Below, piece by piece: positions 1-7,719 of a stretch of DNA of 64,000 nt; positions within the stretch are counted from its first letter, which is position 1; every line of letters starts with the position of its first letter. Below the pieces are notes generated by a model. That model saw only the letters and a list, made by a program, of their open reading frames with translations. It searched no databases and had not been told where the DNA came from. The DNA is taken from NCBI GenBank assembly GCA_005223045.1, contig NJBM01000007.1, positions 186,001-250,000 on the forward strand. Direction: 5' to 3'. The position numbers were made by a program, and so were the translations under genes. The stretch is from Planctomycetes bacterium B3_Pla. GTDB taxonomy: Bacteria > Planctomycetota > Phycisphaerae > Sedimentisphaerales > Anaerobacaceae.

Positions 1-1005
1 CCCATGGCCGATGGCGGAGAGGGGACCGCAAGGGCTATGATTGAAGCCGGCGACGGCCAATGGGTGCCGCTGACGGTGATGGGCCCCCTTCCAGAAATGC
101 AGGTCGATGCAGGTTTCGCCTGGTTTGCAGACGGGGCAGCGCTTGTAGAGATGGCCTGTGCGAGCGGGCTGGAGCTGCTCACCGTAGAGAAGATGGATCC
201 GCTGAGGACGACGACGTATGGAACTGGCCAGCTCATAGAAGCTGCGGTCAAACACGGCGCAAGCAATATACTGCTGGCCGTTGGCGGCAGCGCCACCGTG
301 GACGGCGGCGCAGGAGCTGCCGCGGCTCTGGGCTGGAAGTTCCTTGATAGCAAGGGTGATCCTGTGCCGCTCGGAGGCGGGAGCCTTGAGCGGATTGCCA
401 GAATCGTCAAGCCCGAGAACCTGATGTCCGTTCCTGTAGATGTGCTTTGCGATGTGGATAATCCGCTGTGCGGCGAACACGGCGCAGCCAGGATTTACGG
501 CCCGCAAAAGGGGGCTACAGCCCGTATGGTGGAACAGTTGGAAGCGGGGCTTTTGCATTTGGCCGGACTTGTCAGGGCGCAGCTCGGCCGTGATATTGAG
601 AACGTACCGGGTGCGGGCGCAGCAGGGGGGCTGGCGGCTGGAGCGATAGCTTTTATGGCTGCCGGCATAGTTTCCGGCATAGAAACTGTAATGTCTCGCA
701 GCAATCTCCGGGCCGAACTAGAATCCGCCGACTGGGTCGTAACCGGTGAAGGCTCGTTCGACCACCAGTCACTTTACGGCAAGGTAGTTTCCGGAGTCTT
801 GAAACTGGCAAAGCAAACGGACACGCGTGTCGCCGTACTCGCGGGCCAGGTGAACATACCGCGTGACGAATGCCAAAAAATTGGGATAGAGGTCGCCATA
901 GCGAGCAAACCCGATGATTTGCCGCTTGATGATGCGTTGAGAAACAGCCGTGAGTTGCTCTACGCGTCAGCGAAACGCTTGGCGCGAGAGCATCTGGACC
1001 GATAA
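1..1005 (+). CDS. Glycerate kinase (GarK/GlxK family), 5' end outside window
   Basis: Glycerate kinase phosphorylates D-glycerate with ATP and feeds it into lower glycolysis. The frame is open from base 1 and the visible part starts just before the family signature MADGGEGT, which normally lies about 40 residues from the N-terminus, so the true start is upstream of the window. A second signature, the Gly/Ala-rich stretch AVGGSATVDGGAGA, lies near residues 92-105, and GAGAAGGLAAG near residue 204 is also typical. The 334 visible residues plus about 40 missing match the usual length of about 375. Glycerate kinase fits the sugar-acid catabolism encoded further along, but there is no operon link visible. 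The family call is secure; which isozyme (2-kinase, GarK or GlxK) cannot be told. Confidence 0.93.
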   Translation, partial: PMADGGEGTARAMIEAGDGQWVPLTVMGPLPEMQVDAGFAWFADGAALVEMACASGLELLTVEKMDPLRTTTYGTGQLIEAAVKHGASNILLAVGGSATVDGGAGAAAALGWKFLDSKGDPVPLGGGSLERIARIVKPENLMSVPVDVLCDVDNPLCGEHGAARIYGPQKGATARMVEQLEAGLLHLAGLVRAQLGRDIENVPGAGAAGGLAAGAIAFMAAGIVSGIETVMSRSNLRAELESADWVVTGEGSFDHQSLYGKVVSGVLKLAKQTDTRVAVLAGQVNIPRDECQKIGIEVAIASKPDDLPLDDALRNSRELLYASAKRLAREHLDR

Positions 1006-1091
1006 AATAGAGCATATTGTACGTTTATGGGAATGCTGATGGATTGTCTAAAGGAAAATGATTCTAATATTCGATAATTTAATAGTTTTTG

Positions 1092-1122
1092 TTGAACAGA
1101 GTCTGTTTCAGAATGGTATAAT
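1092..1122 (+). promoter_or_regulatory. Candidate sigma70-type promoter for the Cys-rich protein gene
   Basis: A perfect TATAAT -10 box lies at 1117-1122, with TTGAAC at 1092-1097 as a possible -35 box. The spacer is 19 bp, slightly longer than the ideal 17. The -10 box is 76 bp upstream of the start codon at 1199, and the preceding gene ends at 1005, so it most likely serves the downstream gene. Confidence 0.5.
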
Positions 1123-1198
1123 ACGCTGGCGAAGGCTCTATTTCAGCGTTCGTGTGGGGCCGGATGAGTGATAACAACTTTTTGGGAGTACAAGTCTG

Positions 1199-1678
1199 AT
1201 GAATGTTGGAAAACAAAAAAATCTGGTAGTTTTTCTCGCCGTCGTTGCCGCATTGTTGGCAGGAACAGCACTGCTTGGCAGCTATACTGAAATTTTGGGC
1301 GATGCACCCGATTCCGGCGCACAAGTGAAAGCCTGCTCGGCGTCAAAAACCGCTGCGCAGCCAAAGACATGTTCGACGTCACAAACAACCGCGCAAGCCA
1401 TGACCTGTACCGCAGGGCAAGACAAAGCAAGCTGTGGCGATAAGGTAGATTCAGCCATACATGCTCAAGTGTTCGCTGCGGGAGAGACCACGAAAACCTG
1501 TAGCGAGGGATCCGCGGCGGCCAAAGCAGGTTGCAGCAGCGAAACCGCGGCAGGGTGCGATAAAACGGCCGGCGCAGCCAAGACGTGCTGTGGCGGAGAG
1601 GCCCCCGCCGGCTGTTGTGGAAAGCCCGCGACTGCGGGTGAATGTTCCGGCGCTAAAGCAGCCGTTGCAGGGCAATAA
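1199..1678 (+). CDS. Exported or membrane-anchored Cys/Ala-rich low-complexity protein
   Basis: No known family is recognised. The start ATG at 1199 has GGAG ten bases upstream. Residues 8-27 form a hydrophobic signal peptide or anchor (LVVFLAVVAALLAGTALLG). The rest is low-complexity Ala/Thr/Lys/Ser sequence carrying 12 cysteines spaced roughly every 8-12 residues in short K-T/A-C-S/G units, with two CC pairs near the C-terminus (KTCCGG and GCCGK). The regular spacing and export signal suggest disulfide cross-links or metal binding outside the cytoplasm; this is inference. The gene stands alone between a promoter-like sequence and a hairpin terminator. Length is 159 residues. The low-complexity body makes homology assignment weak. 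Confidence 0.7.
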   Translation: MNVGKQKNLVVFLAVVAALLAGTALLGSYTEILGDAPDSGAQVKACSASKTAAQPKTCSTSQTTAQAMTCTAGQDKASCGDKVDSAIHAQVFAAGETTKTCSEGSAAAKAGCSSETAAGCDKTAGAAKTCCGGEAPAGCCGKPATAGECSGAKAAVAGQ

Positions 1679-1785
1679 GCTGTCGTTTCCGCGCGGCTTG
1701 CGGTTCGACTCAAAACATGGTTCTATACAGCAAGAAGCCGGACACCGGAAAGTGTGTTCGGCAGCACTAAACTGTTTGCTTTAGA

Positions 1786-1819
1786 CGAAGGCCGGCTCAC
1801 AGGAGTCGGCCTTCGCTTT
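1786..1819 (+). terminator. Intrinsic-terminator-like hairpin
   Basis: A perfect 9-bp stem, CGAAGGCCG (1786-1794) with CGGCCTTCG (1807-1815), encloses a 12-nt loop and is followed by CTTT. It lies about 110 bp after the Cys-rich protein gene. The rest of 1679-2081 holds no gene that can be supported; it contains this hairpin and the repeated upstream block at 1975-2012. Confidence 0.6.
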
Positions 1820-1974
1820 GCGCTCCTGATGCCAACAGTGGAGCATAATCGCAAATCTGCGGGAAATGAGACAGTCAATTCGACAATTCTGCATCAAGCA
1901 CCCACCCATCTCGCCCGCCGGTACGTTGATTAGCCTTTGCCGTTGTGCGCTTTTATAGAGGCATTCCGAAGACA

Positions 1975-2012
1975 TTAGACTAAAACGGGCCGGCTATCCG
2001 TTATAACAATGA
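1975..2012 (+). promoter_or_regulatory. Upstream block copy 1 (shared with 2900-2937)
   Basis: A block starting TTAGACTAAAACGGGC and ending in ATCCGTTATAACAATGA is nearly identical, with the same internal spacing, to the block at 2900-2937. The copies differ mainly in the 4-5 bases between GGGC and ATCCGTT. It lies 70 bp upstream of the one-TM protein gene at 2082. Conservation at two adjacent gene starts suggests a promoter or operator for a common regulator, possibly the ECF sigma factor encoded at 2974; the function is inferred. Confidence 0.5.
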
Positions 2013-2081
2013 TATGCGGCCGGCATCGTGTAGTTAGGCTGCAAGCTCACGGGGCAGTCTCGAAAACCGGGAGAGAGCAAA

Positions 2082-2816
2082 ATGAAGAAGGCAGCAGGTG
2101 TGGTGGCAGTTCTGGTAGTAATCGCACTGTGGCTCTTCTTGTTCGGTGATTCATCAGATGAAGACGGCTCAACATTAGAAGCGCCGGAAGTCACGGCTGA
2201 CAGCCACGGGGAAACTGAGGACAATGAGCCTTTAGCATTGGCGGCTGACGACTCCTCCTTCACGCAGGATGAATTCAATCAACTGTCCCAGGAGCAGCAG
2301 GATGAAATGCTGGAAGAATTTGTTCTCGACTTCTGGGAGAAAGAACTGGGGCTCTTGGAAACGGACACAGAAGAAAAGAACCTGAGTCTTGAGATCTTCA
2401 ATCGCCCCTACATGCATACGCTGACTGAGCGTGAATACTTGCAGTTATCGCCCGAGGACCGGGAAAGAGCCGATGCAGAGATTGGCGAGAATTGTCGGGA
2501 GATACGCAGCTACGTTCTGGACGTTGTTGCCGAGGCTGAATCCCTTATTGTCGACAAGGACTATTTAATCGCGGAGGCGTATCTTGTCCGCATTCTGGAG
2601 ATGGGCAGAGAATTAGGTGCCAACAAAGAGGGAATGCTAATAACGCGTTTGGTCGGGACTGCATGTAAGAAGCGTGCTTTGAACGGGCTGGTGAAGTTAT
2701 ACACACAGACCGGAGATAATTCCAGGATCCAAATGGCCAAGGAGCAATTGTCGGAAATCGAAAAAGAAGTCAAAGAAATATCAAAAGCGGTGCAGCAGAA
2801 CGAGGCAAATAACTGA
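2082..2816 (+). CDS. Hypothetical one-TM protein with acidic/Gln-rich extracytoplasmic region
   Basis: Not recognised as a known family. ATG 2082 follows a purine-rich GGGAGAGAG ribosome-binding site. Residues 4-20 (AAGVVAVLVVIALWLFLF) form a single uncleaved-looking membrane anchor, followed by a strongly acidic linker (SSDEDGST) and a 200-residue Glu/Gln-rich, mostly helical domain. The last 30 residues have coiled-coil character (EQLSEIEKEVKEISKAV). The gene is followed by a strong terminator at 2823-2869 and has the same upstream block as the ECF sigma gene next door, so it may belong to the same regulon. It could be an envelope-stress-related protein, but nothing in the sequence proves this. 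Confidence 0.75.
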   Translation: MKKAAGVVAVLVVIALWLFLFGDSSDEDGSTLEAPEVTADSHGETEDNEPLALAADDSSFTQDEFNQLSQEQQDEMLEEFVLDFWEKELGLLETDTEEKNLSLEIFNRPYMHTLTEREYLQLSPEDRERADAEIGENCREIRSYVLDVVAEAESLIVDKDYLIAEAYLVRILEMGRELGANKEGMLITRLVGTACKKRALNGLVKLYTQTGDNSRIQMAKEQLSEIEKEVKEISKAVQQNEANN

Positions 2817-2822
2817 TAGCCA

Positions 2823-2869
2823 GACCATTCGCAGATAAGGCCGACTATCGCAATGGTCAGCTTTTTTTT
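2823..2869 (+). terminator. Intrinsic terminator after the one-TM protein gene
   Basis: GACCATT (2823-2829) pairs with AATGGTC (2852-2858), with partial pairing inside, and is followed by a run of eight T residues (2862-2869). It ends transcription before the ECF operon. Confidence 0.75.
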
Positions 2870-2899
2870 GCGCGCTTTTGTTTCAGGATAGCGGGTAAT

Positions 2900-2937
2900 T
2901 TAGACTAAAATGGGCTTACGATCCGTTGTAACAGTAA
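2900..2937 (+). promoter_or_regulatory. Upstream block copy 2, before the first ECF sigma gene
   Basis: This is the partner of the block at 1975-2012: TTAGACTAAAATGGGC, four or five variable bases, then ATCCGTTGTAACAGTAA. It ends 36 bp upstream of the sigma gene start, a suitable position for a promoter. ECF sigma factors often activate their own operon, so an ECF-type autoregulated promoter is a reasonable guess, not shown. Confidence 0.5.
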
Positions 2938-2973
2938 GAAACGGCCGTTCCTGAAACTGGGTAAGCTGACTTG

Positions 2974-3516
2974 ATGATCGACGAGAAGATACTTGTTTGG
3001 AGATTCAATCGCGGCAGCAAAGATGCTCTGCGACGGCTCTATGAAAAGTACAAAGATGACCTGCTCGGATTGGCTGTTACGCTATTACGGGACAGGAGCC
3101 TGGCCGAAGACGTGGTGCATGATGTGTTTGTGTCGTTTGCCGGAACTACGGGCTCTTTCCATCTCAGCGGGACCATGAAGGGCTATCTATCGACGTGCGT
3201 GGCCAATTGTGCCCATGACAGAAACCGTTTGAGGTCAAATCAAAACGTCGGGCTCGATGCCGCCGAAGCTATAAGCTCCGATTCGGACTGCCCTGTGGAG
3301 CATGTGGTCGGCTCCGAGCAAGCGCTACGGTTGCAGGAGCAGCTCGGATGCCTTCCATACGAGCAGCGTGAGATTATCGTTCTGCACCTGCATCAGGGGA
3401 TGCGATTTCGCGAAATAGCCGAGGCGCTCGGCATCTCGATAAACACGGTTCAGAGCCGGTATCGTTACGGCCTGGACAAGCTTCGTTCGATCTTTAACAG
3501 TATGGTGACCAAATGA
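2974..3516 (+). CDS. ECF RNA polymerase sigma factor
   Basis: A 180-residue sigma70-family protein of the extracytoplasmic function type. Region 2 spans about residues 10-85 (DLLGLAVTLLRDRSLAEDVV followed by HDVFVSF), and region 4 spans about 125-172, with LPYEQREIIVLHLHQG and the helix-turn-helix FREIAEALGISINTVQSR. It directs RNA polymerase to a small set of promoters. TTG at 2971 directly precedes ATG 2974; the ATG is preferred. The stop overlaps the start of the next gene by 4 bp (ATGA), which implies translational coupling with a membrane protein that probably acts as its anti-sigma factor. A terminator separates the operon from the gene upstream. The family call is firm; the signal is unknown. 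Confidence 0.93.
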   Translation: MIDEKILVWRFNRGSKDALRRLYEKYKDDLLGLAVTLLRDRSLAEDVVHDVFVSFAGTTGSFHLSGTMKGYLSTCVANCAHDRNRLRSNQNVGLDAAEAISSDSDCPVEHVVGSEQALRLQEQLGCLPYEQREIIVLHLHQGMRFREIAEALGISINTVQSRYRYGLDKLRSIFNSMVTK

Positions 3517-3953
3517 AACCTATAGAAAATATCGAAGAGTTTGTAAGCAGTGGCAAGCCGGACGTCATAACGGGCCCGCAAATGGATAAGCGGATTCTGG
3601 ACGATTCGTTTGCAGCTATGGACGAAACAATTGCAGCTAAAAGGACGAGTGCCGCCGGTACGATCCTGCGGAGCAGAGCAATGAGATTCGCCGCCGTTGC
3701 GGCTGTGATTGTCGTAGTGACCGGCGTCTTCCTCGGCCCGGACACACAAGCGCCAAACGAGCCGGCGGCAGAGCCACGACTCCTTGCCCAATCACCTGAG
3801 AAGATGATGTCCATGATTTCTCTGAGGATGGCATATCAACAAGGGGGATTCGACGCGCTGGATCGACAATTTCGAGATACGCTCAACGTGTTGGGACCAC
3901 GGTCATCGAGTGTGTCAAAGCAGGAATTGCTCCAGGATTTTAACGGTTCTTAA
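3513..3953 (+). CDS. Putative one-TM anti-sigma-like protein
   Basis: A 146-residue protein whose start codon overlaps the ECF sigma stop by 4 bp. Residues 1-56 are predicted cytoplasmic, residues 57-75 (AVAAVIVVVTGVFLG) form one membrane helix, and about 70 residues follow outside. This is the usual build of an anti-sigma factor in an ECF pair, but no ZAS zinc-binding motif (HxxxCxxC) is visible, so assignment rests on position and topology. The C-terminal part contains a predicted helix with MMSMISLRMAYQQGG. It may instead be a structural partner of the secreted protein encoded 18 bp downstream. Confidence 0.7.
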   Translation: MKPIENIEEFVSSGKPDVITGPQMDKRILDDSFAAMDETIAAKRTSAAGTILRSRAMRFAAVAAVIVVVTGVFLGPDTQAPNEPAAEPRLLAQSPEKMMSMISLRMAYQQGGFDALDRQFRDTLNVLGPRSSSVSKQELLQDFNGS

Positions 3954-3971
3954 AATCGAAAGGATTGAATC

Positions 3972-5132
3972 ATGAAGAGAATGTGTAACAACCAATATGC
4001 CGGGATGGTGCTTGTCAGTTTGATGATATTATTAATAGCCTCACCTGTTCCGGCGATTCCGCCGGATCCTGACAACGCGGCCTTGTTATACTACCAGGGA
4101 TTTCTGACGCTGGCGGAGCTTGACGAAGAGGCGCGAGACCGTATTGGTGGTGTGGCCCGAGGCAAGATAGCGCCGGACGATAAAGTGCGGGAGGACATCA
4201 GCAAGTGCGGCGGAGCCATTCAATTCGCCGAAGCGGCTGCAAAGGTGCCAACGTGTCACTGGGGTGTGCGCTACTCACAAGGATTCGACGCTTTGATGCC
4301 GCAAATGGCGCAGATGCGGTATCTGACCTTTGTCCTGATTGCCGATGCGCGCATCCGCGCCGCAGATGGCGATTACAGGGAAGCGCTTGAACGGTGCCTG
4401 ATGACGGGGACATTCGCTCGCCACATCGGTGACGATACGTTCATTTCGTATCTTGTCTCTATCTCGGTGCGCGGATTGACGTACAAGTGTATGCAGGACG
4501 TTATGGGGCAGGCCGCAGGCGACGCGGAACTGCTGCAATGGTTGAAGAATGAGCTGGCAACGTCTGATACCGTGACAGTTTCTCCTGTACGGCCGCTGAA
4601 GATCGAAATAGAGATCGTGAACGACCTGATGAGGATAGAAAATGTCGAAAAGTTCGCCCGGATTCTGGCCGCAAGCAATGGAAAGAAAACAGCGGAAATA
4701 GTCAGGGCGGCCGACGCGGAAATCCTGGAACGAGCAAGACGAGTATACGCTGAGCGTATGAACTTGGCGCTCACCGTCTTGAGTACGCCTATGCTGTACG
4801 ATCAGGCCCATTCGCAGTTGAAGCAATTGGCAGACTTCGATCAAGACGATCCGGTGTCGAGAACCGCAGGAGCCTTTTCGCCGGCACTTGACAAGATACT
4901 TGCGCAGAAGACGGGGATCGATACGCACGCCAACGCGATTAGGGTGGCGATTGAAGTCTTGCTGAGTCGTGGTAAGGCGAGACGGCTTCCTGATACCCTG
5001 CCTTCAGGGCTGCTGAAAGACGCATTCAGCGACAAGGATTTTGAGTATGAGAAAACAGAAGAGGGCTTTGTGCTACGCTGCCCTGATAAGGACTTAGACG
5101 TCTATCGATACGAATTCAAGATCAAGAAGTAG
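3972..5132 (+). CDS. Secreted hypothetical protein of the ECF operon
   Basis: A 386-residue protein with an N-terminal signal peptide (hydrophobic residues 11-27, MVLVSLMILLIASPVPA, then a probable cleavage before IPPDP). The mature part is mainly helical, with a central segment reading GDYREALERCLMTGTFARHI that resembles a helical-repeat fold. A close match to a named family is not recognised; similar secreted helical proteins often follow ECF pairs in planctomycetes. It lies 18 bp after the anti-sigma-like gene and is followed by a terminator, so it is the last gene of the three-gene operon and probably the main output of the sigma factor (inference). Confidence 0.75.
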   Translation: MKRMCNNQYAGMVLVSLMILLIASPVPAIPPDPDNAALLYYQGFLTLAELDEEARDRIGGVARGKIAPDDKVREDISKCGGAIQFAEAAAKVPTCHWGVRYSQGFDALMPQMAQMRYLTFVLIADARIRAADGDYREALERCLMTGTFARHIGDDTFISYLVSISVRGLTYKCMQDVMGQAAGDAELLQWLKNELATSDTVTVSPVRPLKIEIEIVNDLMRIENVEKFARILAASNGKKTAEIVRAADAEILERARRVYAERMNLALTVLSTPMLYDQAHSQLKQLADFDQDDPVSRTAGAFSPALDKILAQKTGIDTHANAIRVAIEVLLSRGKARRLPDTLPSGLLKDAFSDKDFEYEKTEEGFVLRCPDKDLDVYRYEFKIKK

Positions 5133-5156
5133 TTCAAACACAATATCAGCGAAAAC

Positions 5157-5184
5157 AGGCCGGGCTTGAATGTTCGGCCTTTTT
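5157..5184 (+). terminator. Intrinsic terminator of the first ECF operon
   Basis: AGGCCG (5157-5162) pairs with CGGCCT (5175-5180) around a 12-nt loop, and the stem runs directly into five T residues (5180-5184). Confidence 0.7.
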
Positions 5185-5256
5185 CATGCGCATCGACAGC
5201 AGACGATTATACGGATTCCGAAAAAACAGATGCTGCGCCGGCGCTGTTTTTTCGTC

Positions 5257-5262
5257 TATAAT
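5257..5262 (+). promoter_or_regulatory. TATAAT box upstream of the second ECF sigma gene
   Basis: A perfect TATAAT lies 35 bp before the TTG start at 5298. No convincing TTGACA-like -35 box is seen at the right distance, so it is a weak promoter call. Confidence 0.35.
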
Positions 5263-5297
5263 GGTGAAGTCATCGAACGCAGGCATCAGGAGGTTTT

Positions 5298-5840
5298 TTG
5301 AGTAGCGGCGACAAAGAGCTTTTGGAGTTGTTGGACAAGTCCGGGGCGGAGTTGTACGCGCTTTTGACAAGGCTGACGCTGCGCGAGGACGTTGCCGAGG
5401 AACTTATGCAGGAATTGTTCATAAAACTAAGTAATTCAGGGGGCGCCGGCAAAATCGCCAACTGGCACGCCTATGCCCGCAGGGCGGCGATAAACCTGGC
5501 CTTCGACTGGCGTCGCGGCCGAAAGCGTGCCGCTCTGAGATTGGGACAGATCAATGAACCCATCGCCGCCGACATTTCGCCTTTAGGCAAGCTGATACAC
5601 TCGGAAGAAATGCAGGAAACACTCAATGCGATAGAGCGGCTCAAGAAGACCGCACGCGAAGCTCTCGTGATGCGGTATATCCAGCAGGAATCTTATGATG
5701 ATATCGCCGAGCAGATGGGCAAGACGTCCCACCAGGTCCGGGCTATGTGCTCGAGGAGCATAGGCCGCCTTCGGAATATGCTTGGTTCCAATCACAGGCA
5801 ATTAACCACAAAGGAGATAAAGAATGTCCATAATAAATGA
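5298..5840 (+). CDS. ECF RNA polymerase sigma factor, second
   Basis: A 180-residue ECF-type sigma factor. Region 2 is at about residues 15-80 (LREDVAEELMQELFIKL, then the region 2.3-2.4 stretch WHAYARRAAINLAFDWRR), and region 4 at about 105-160 (LKKTAREALVMRYIQQESYD, then IAEQMGKTSHQVRAMCSR). The start is TTG 5298, placed 4 nt after a strong AGGAGG site at 5288-5293; no ATG is available nearby. The 3' end overlaps the next gene by 17 bp. It shares little sequence with the first sigma factor, so the two operons are not simple duplicates. It heads a four-gene operon with an anti-sigma-like protein and two glycine-rich secreted proteins. Confidence 0.93.
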   Translation: MSSGDKELLELLDKSGAELYALLTRLTLREDVAEELMQELFIKLSNSGGAGKIANWHAYARRAAINLAFDWRRGRKRAALRLGQINEPIAADISPLGKLIHSEEMQETLNAIERLKKTAREALVMRYIQQESYDDIAEQMGKTSHQVRAMCSRSIGRLRNMLGSNHRQLTTKEIKNVHNK

Positions 5841-6462
5841 AGACCGGATTCGCGACCGCCTGAAAACCCTCTCGCAAACGGGGCCGGCTCAAGAGGCCAC
5901 CGACCGTGCGATGCAGAAGGTCCGCGATGCTCTGATAGCTGACAAGGGGCGTAACCGTAGGGTGGGGCTTGCCCCACCATCGTTGATCGGTGGGCTAAAG
6001 CCCACCCTACGTATAATGAAACTTGCCGCCGCGGCAGTGTTGATGATTGGTCTGGGATATCTCGGCGGGCGCCTTTCGGCGCCGGCGCCGCTCGACGCCG
6101 AACAACTCCGGGCGGACATCGAAAGCTCGCTGAGAGCGACTCTCGAACCGGCTATCAGGCAGGACGTGCTCAAGGAGGTGGACGCACGCTGGGACTCGGC
6201 TTTTGCCGCCAGGAGCGTCGAACTCAAAGACGAACTCCAACATCAGGTTCGCCGAGACCTGATGGAATTCACGACGCAGACTTTAGCTTATGCCGGCAAC
6301 CAGACCGAGCAGCGTCTGGCCGAACTGATTCAGGTCATCGAAGCGGCACGAATGCAGGACCGCCGGCGTGTTGCAGAGGCCTTTGGCTATATGGGATCCC
6401 GATTTGGGAATGATTTAGTGACAATGGCCGCCCACACGAACGAACTGTTGGGTCCGGAGTAG
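5824..6462 (+). CDS. Putative anti-sigma-like one-TM protein carrying an in-frame REP doublet
   Basis: A 212-residue protein overlapping the ECF sigma gene by 17 bp and preceded by AAGGAG (5811-5816). Residues 1-44 are a cytoplasmic helix, residues 65-82 (MKLAAAAVLMIGLGYLGG) a membrane helix, and the rest a long Glu/Arg/Gln-rich helical region with coiled-coil character. No zinc motif is seen, so the anti-sigma role rests on position and topology. Residues 45-63 (RRVGLAPPSLIGGLKPTLR) are encoded by a complete GTAG-headed palindromic doublet at 5957-6010. Its length of exactly 54 bp keeps the frame, adding 18 residues to the linker just before the membrane helix. The element reads as an insertion that the protein tolerates. 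Confidence 0.75.
   Translation: MSIINEDRIRDRLKTLSQTGPAQEATDRAMQKVRDALIADKGRNRRVGLAPPSLIGGLKPTLRIMKLAAAAVLMIGLGYLGGRLSAPAPLDAEQLRADIESSLRATLEPAIRQDVLKEVDARWDSAFAARSVELKDELQHQVRRDLMEFTTQTLAYAGNQTEQRLAELIQVIEAARMQDRRRVAEAFGYMGSRFGNDLVTMAAHTNELLGPE
5957..6010. repeat. GTAG-headed REP doublet inside a coding region
   Basis: GTAG (5957-5960) is followed by a perfect hairpin, GGTGGGGC-TT-GCCCCACC (5961-5978), a 10-bp spacer, a second perfect hairpin, GGTGGGCT-AA-AGCCCACC (5989-6006), and CTAC (6007-6010). It is the reverse complement in layout of the doublet at 31790-31847 and belongs to the family found beside the RAYT gene. Total length is 54 bp. Confidence 0.92.
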
Positions 6463-6548
6463 AATCGGCCCAATTGAGCAATTCCTGGCTCGGTAGCTTA
6501 ATCTCGAATGTATTTGAAAGTATTGCCCTGAAATGAAAGGAGCAAAAA

Positions 6549-7676
6549 ATGAAATCTTTAACCCGAACAATTATTGTGCTCGTCGTTTTCAGTCTGTTGA
6601 CGGGAGGTATTCTTGTCGCCGAGAGCGATCCCGAAAGCACATCTGTAAATGCTACCGGTAACGCGACAGAAAGCGAATCCAGACCACGGCCGGGAGGGCG
6701 TTTTGTAGATGATAAGTGGGTACCTACCGGCGTGGGAGCTTCCAGTTCTGATCGGCGGCGAGTGGGACGATCTACAGGATACAAGCCGGCCATTGGGCCT
6801 GTGAGCAGGCGGAAGGTTCTCGTGGTCCCATCCGGACAGGTCAAAGCCAAAGAGCTTGCCGCAATAACAGAGGATATGCAGGTCATGTCGCATATCCTTG
6901 ACCAGCGATTCAAGGAGACGCGCCGGATTCAGGGCGTGTTCATTGATTTCGGTGATTTCTTCGGGCGGGACAATCGCGCCACAGAAGCTACCTATCTACA
7001 AGGCTATGGGGTGCTCTTCTCGATAGAAGTGAATTTTTCGTTCTCGCCTCCGCCCAAAGCTCAGGGGCAGGAGACTGAGCAACAGGACGAACAGGTCGAT
7101 TCAGCCTGGGAGAAGGCAAGACGTCAGGTGTTTTCGCCCGGCGGTTCGCAGGCAGCGGCGGAGGCCGACTCGCCTGAGCAATATAACAGCCAGATGGTCG
7201 AGGAGTTGAAACGAGACCTTATCGCAACTCTGAAACATGCGGCGAATATCAGAAACATCCAGCCGAACGAGTGGGTAATCCTTACGGTCATAGGAGGGCA
7301 ACGACAGTTCAGCATGGGTTTCGGCACGAACTTTCCTTCGGGCGTGGGCGCGTCGAGGTCTCGGAGTTCGAGACGCGGCGCCGGCTCATCAGGCGGAATG
7401 GGTGGTTTCGGCGGCGGCATGGGCGGCGGTGGCATGGGTGGCTTTGGCGGCGGTGGCAGCAGCGGTTTTGTCGTAGGCGGCTACGGCGGCATGGGAGGCA
7501 TGATGGGCGCCGGCATGGGCGATATGTACAGCGGCATGGGCACTTACAGCGGCACGAGCTTTTCTGCGTCCACGGTCCTGACTATCCGGGCGAAGAAGTC
7601 CGACGTGGACGACTTCGCCAAAGAAGAGCTGGATTTCGAACAGTTCGAGAAGAAAGTGCAGATTTTCATGTACTGA
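6549..7676 (+). CDS. Secreted glycine-rich protein of the second ECF operon
   Basis: A 375-residue protein; ATG 6549 follows AAAGGAG. Residues 8-24 (IIVLVVFSLLTGGILVA) form a signal peptide. A Ser/Thr/Arg-rich segment follows, then a folded-looking domain at about residues 75-270 with the stretch LTVIGGQRQFSMGFG. Residues about 278-335 are a long Gly/Met-rich low-complexity region made of GGMGGFGGG-type units. The C-terminus (STVLTIRAKKSDVDDFAKEE) is again folded. No named family is recognised. It lies about 90 bp after the anti-sigma-like gene and 43 bp before another glycine-rich secreted protein, probably co-transcribed with both. The Gly/Met tract suggests a flexible linker or surface layer component; that is inference. 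Confidence 0.75.
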   Translation: MKSLTRTIIVLVVFSLLTGGILVAESDPESTSVNATGNATESESRPRPGGRFVDDKWVPTGVGASSSDRRRVGRSTGYKPAIGPVSRRKVLVVPSGQVKAKELAAITEDMQVMSHILDQRFKETRRIQGVFIDFGDFFGRDNRATEATYLQGYGVLFSIEVNFSFSPPPKAQGQETEQQDEQVDSAWEKARRQVFSPGGSQAAAEADSPEQYNSQMVEELKRDLIATLKHAANIRNIQPNEWVILTVIGGQRQFSMGFGTNFPSGVGASRSRSSRRGAGSSGGMGGFGGGMGGGGMGGFGGGGSSGFVVGGYGGMGGMMGAGMGDMYSGMGTYSGTSFSASTVLTIRAKKSDVDDFAKEELDFEQFEKKVQIFMY

Positions 7677-7719
7677 GTTGCGTATTACGCACGACGGACT
7701 CAAAGAGAAGGAGACTATA

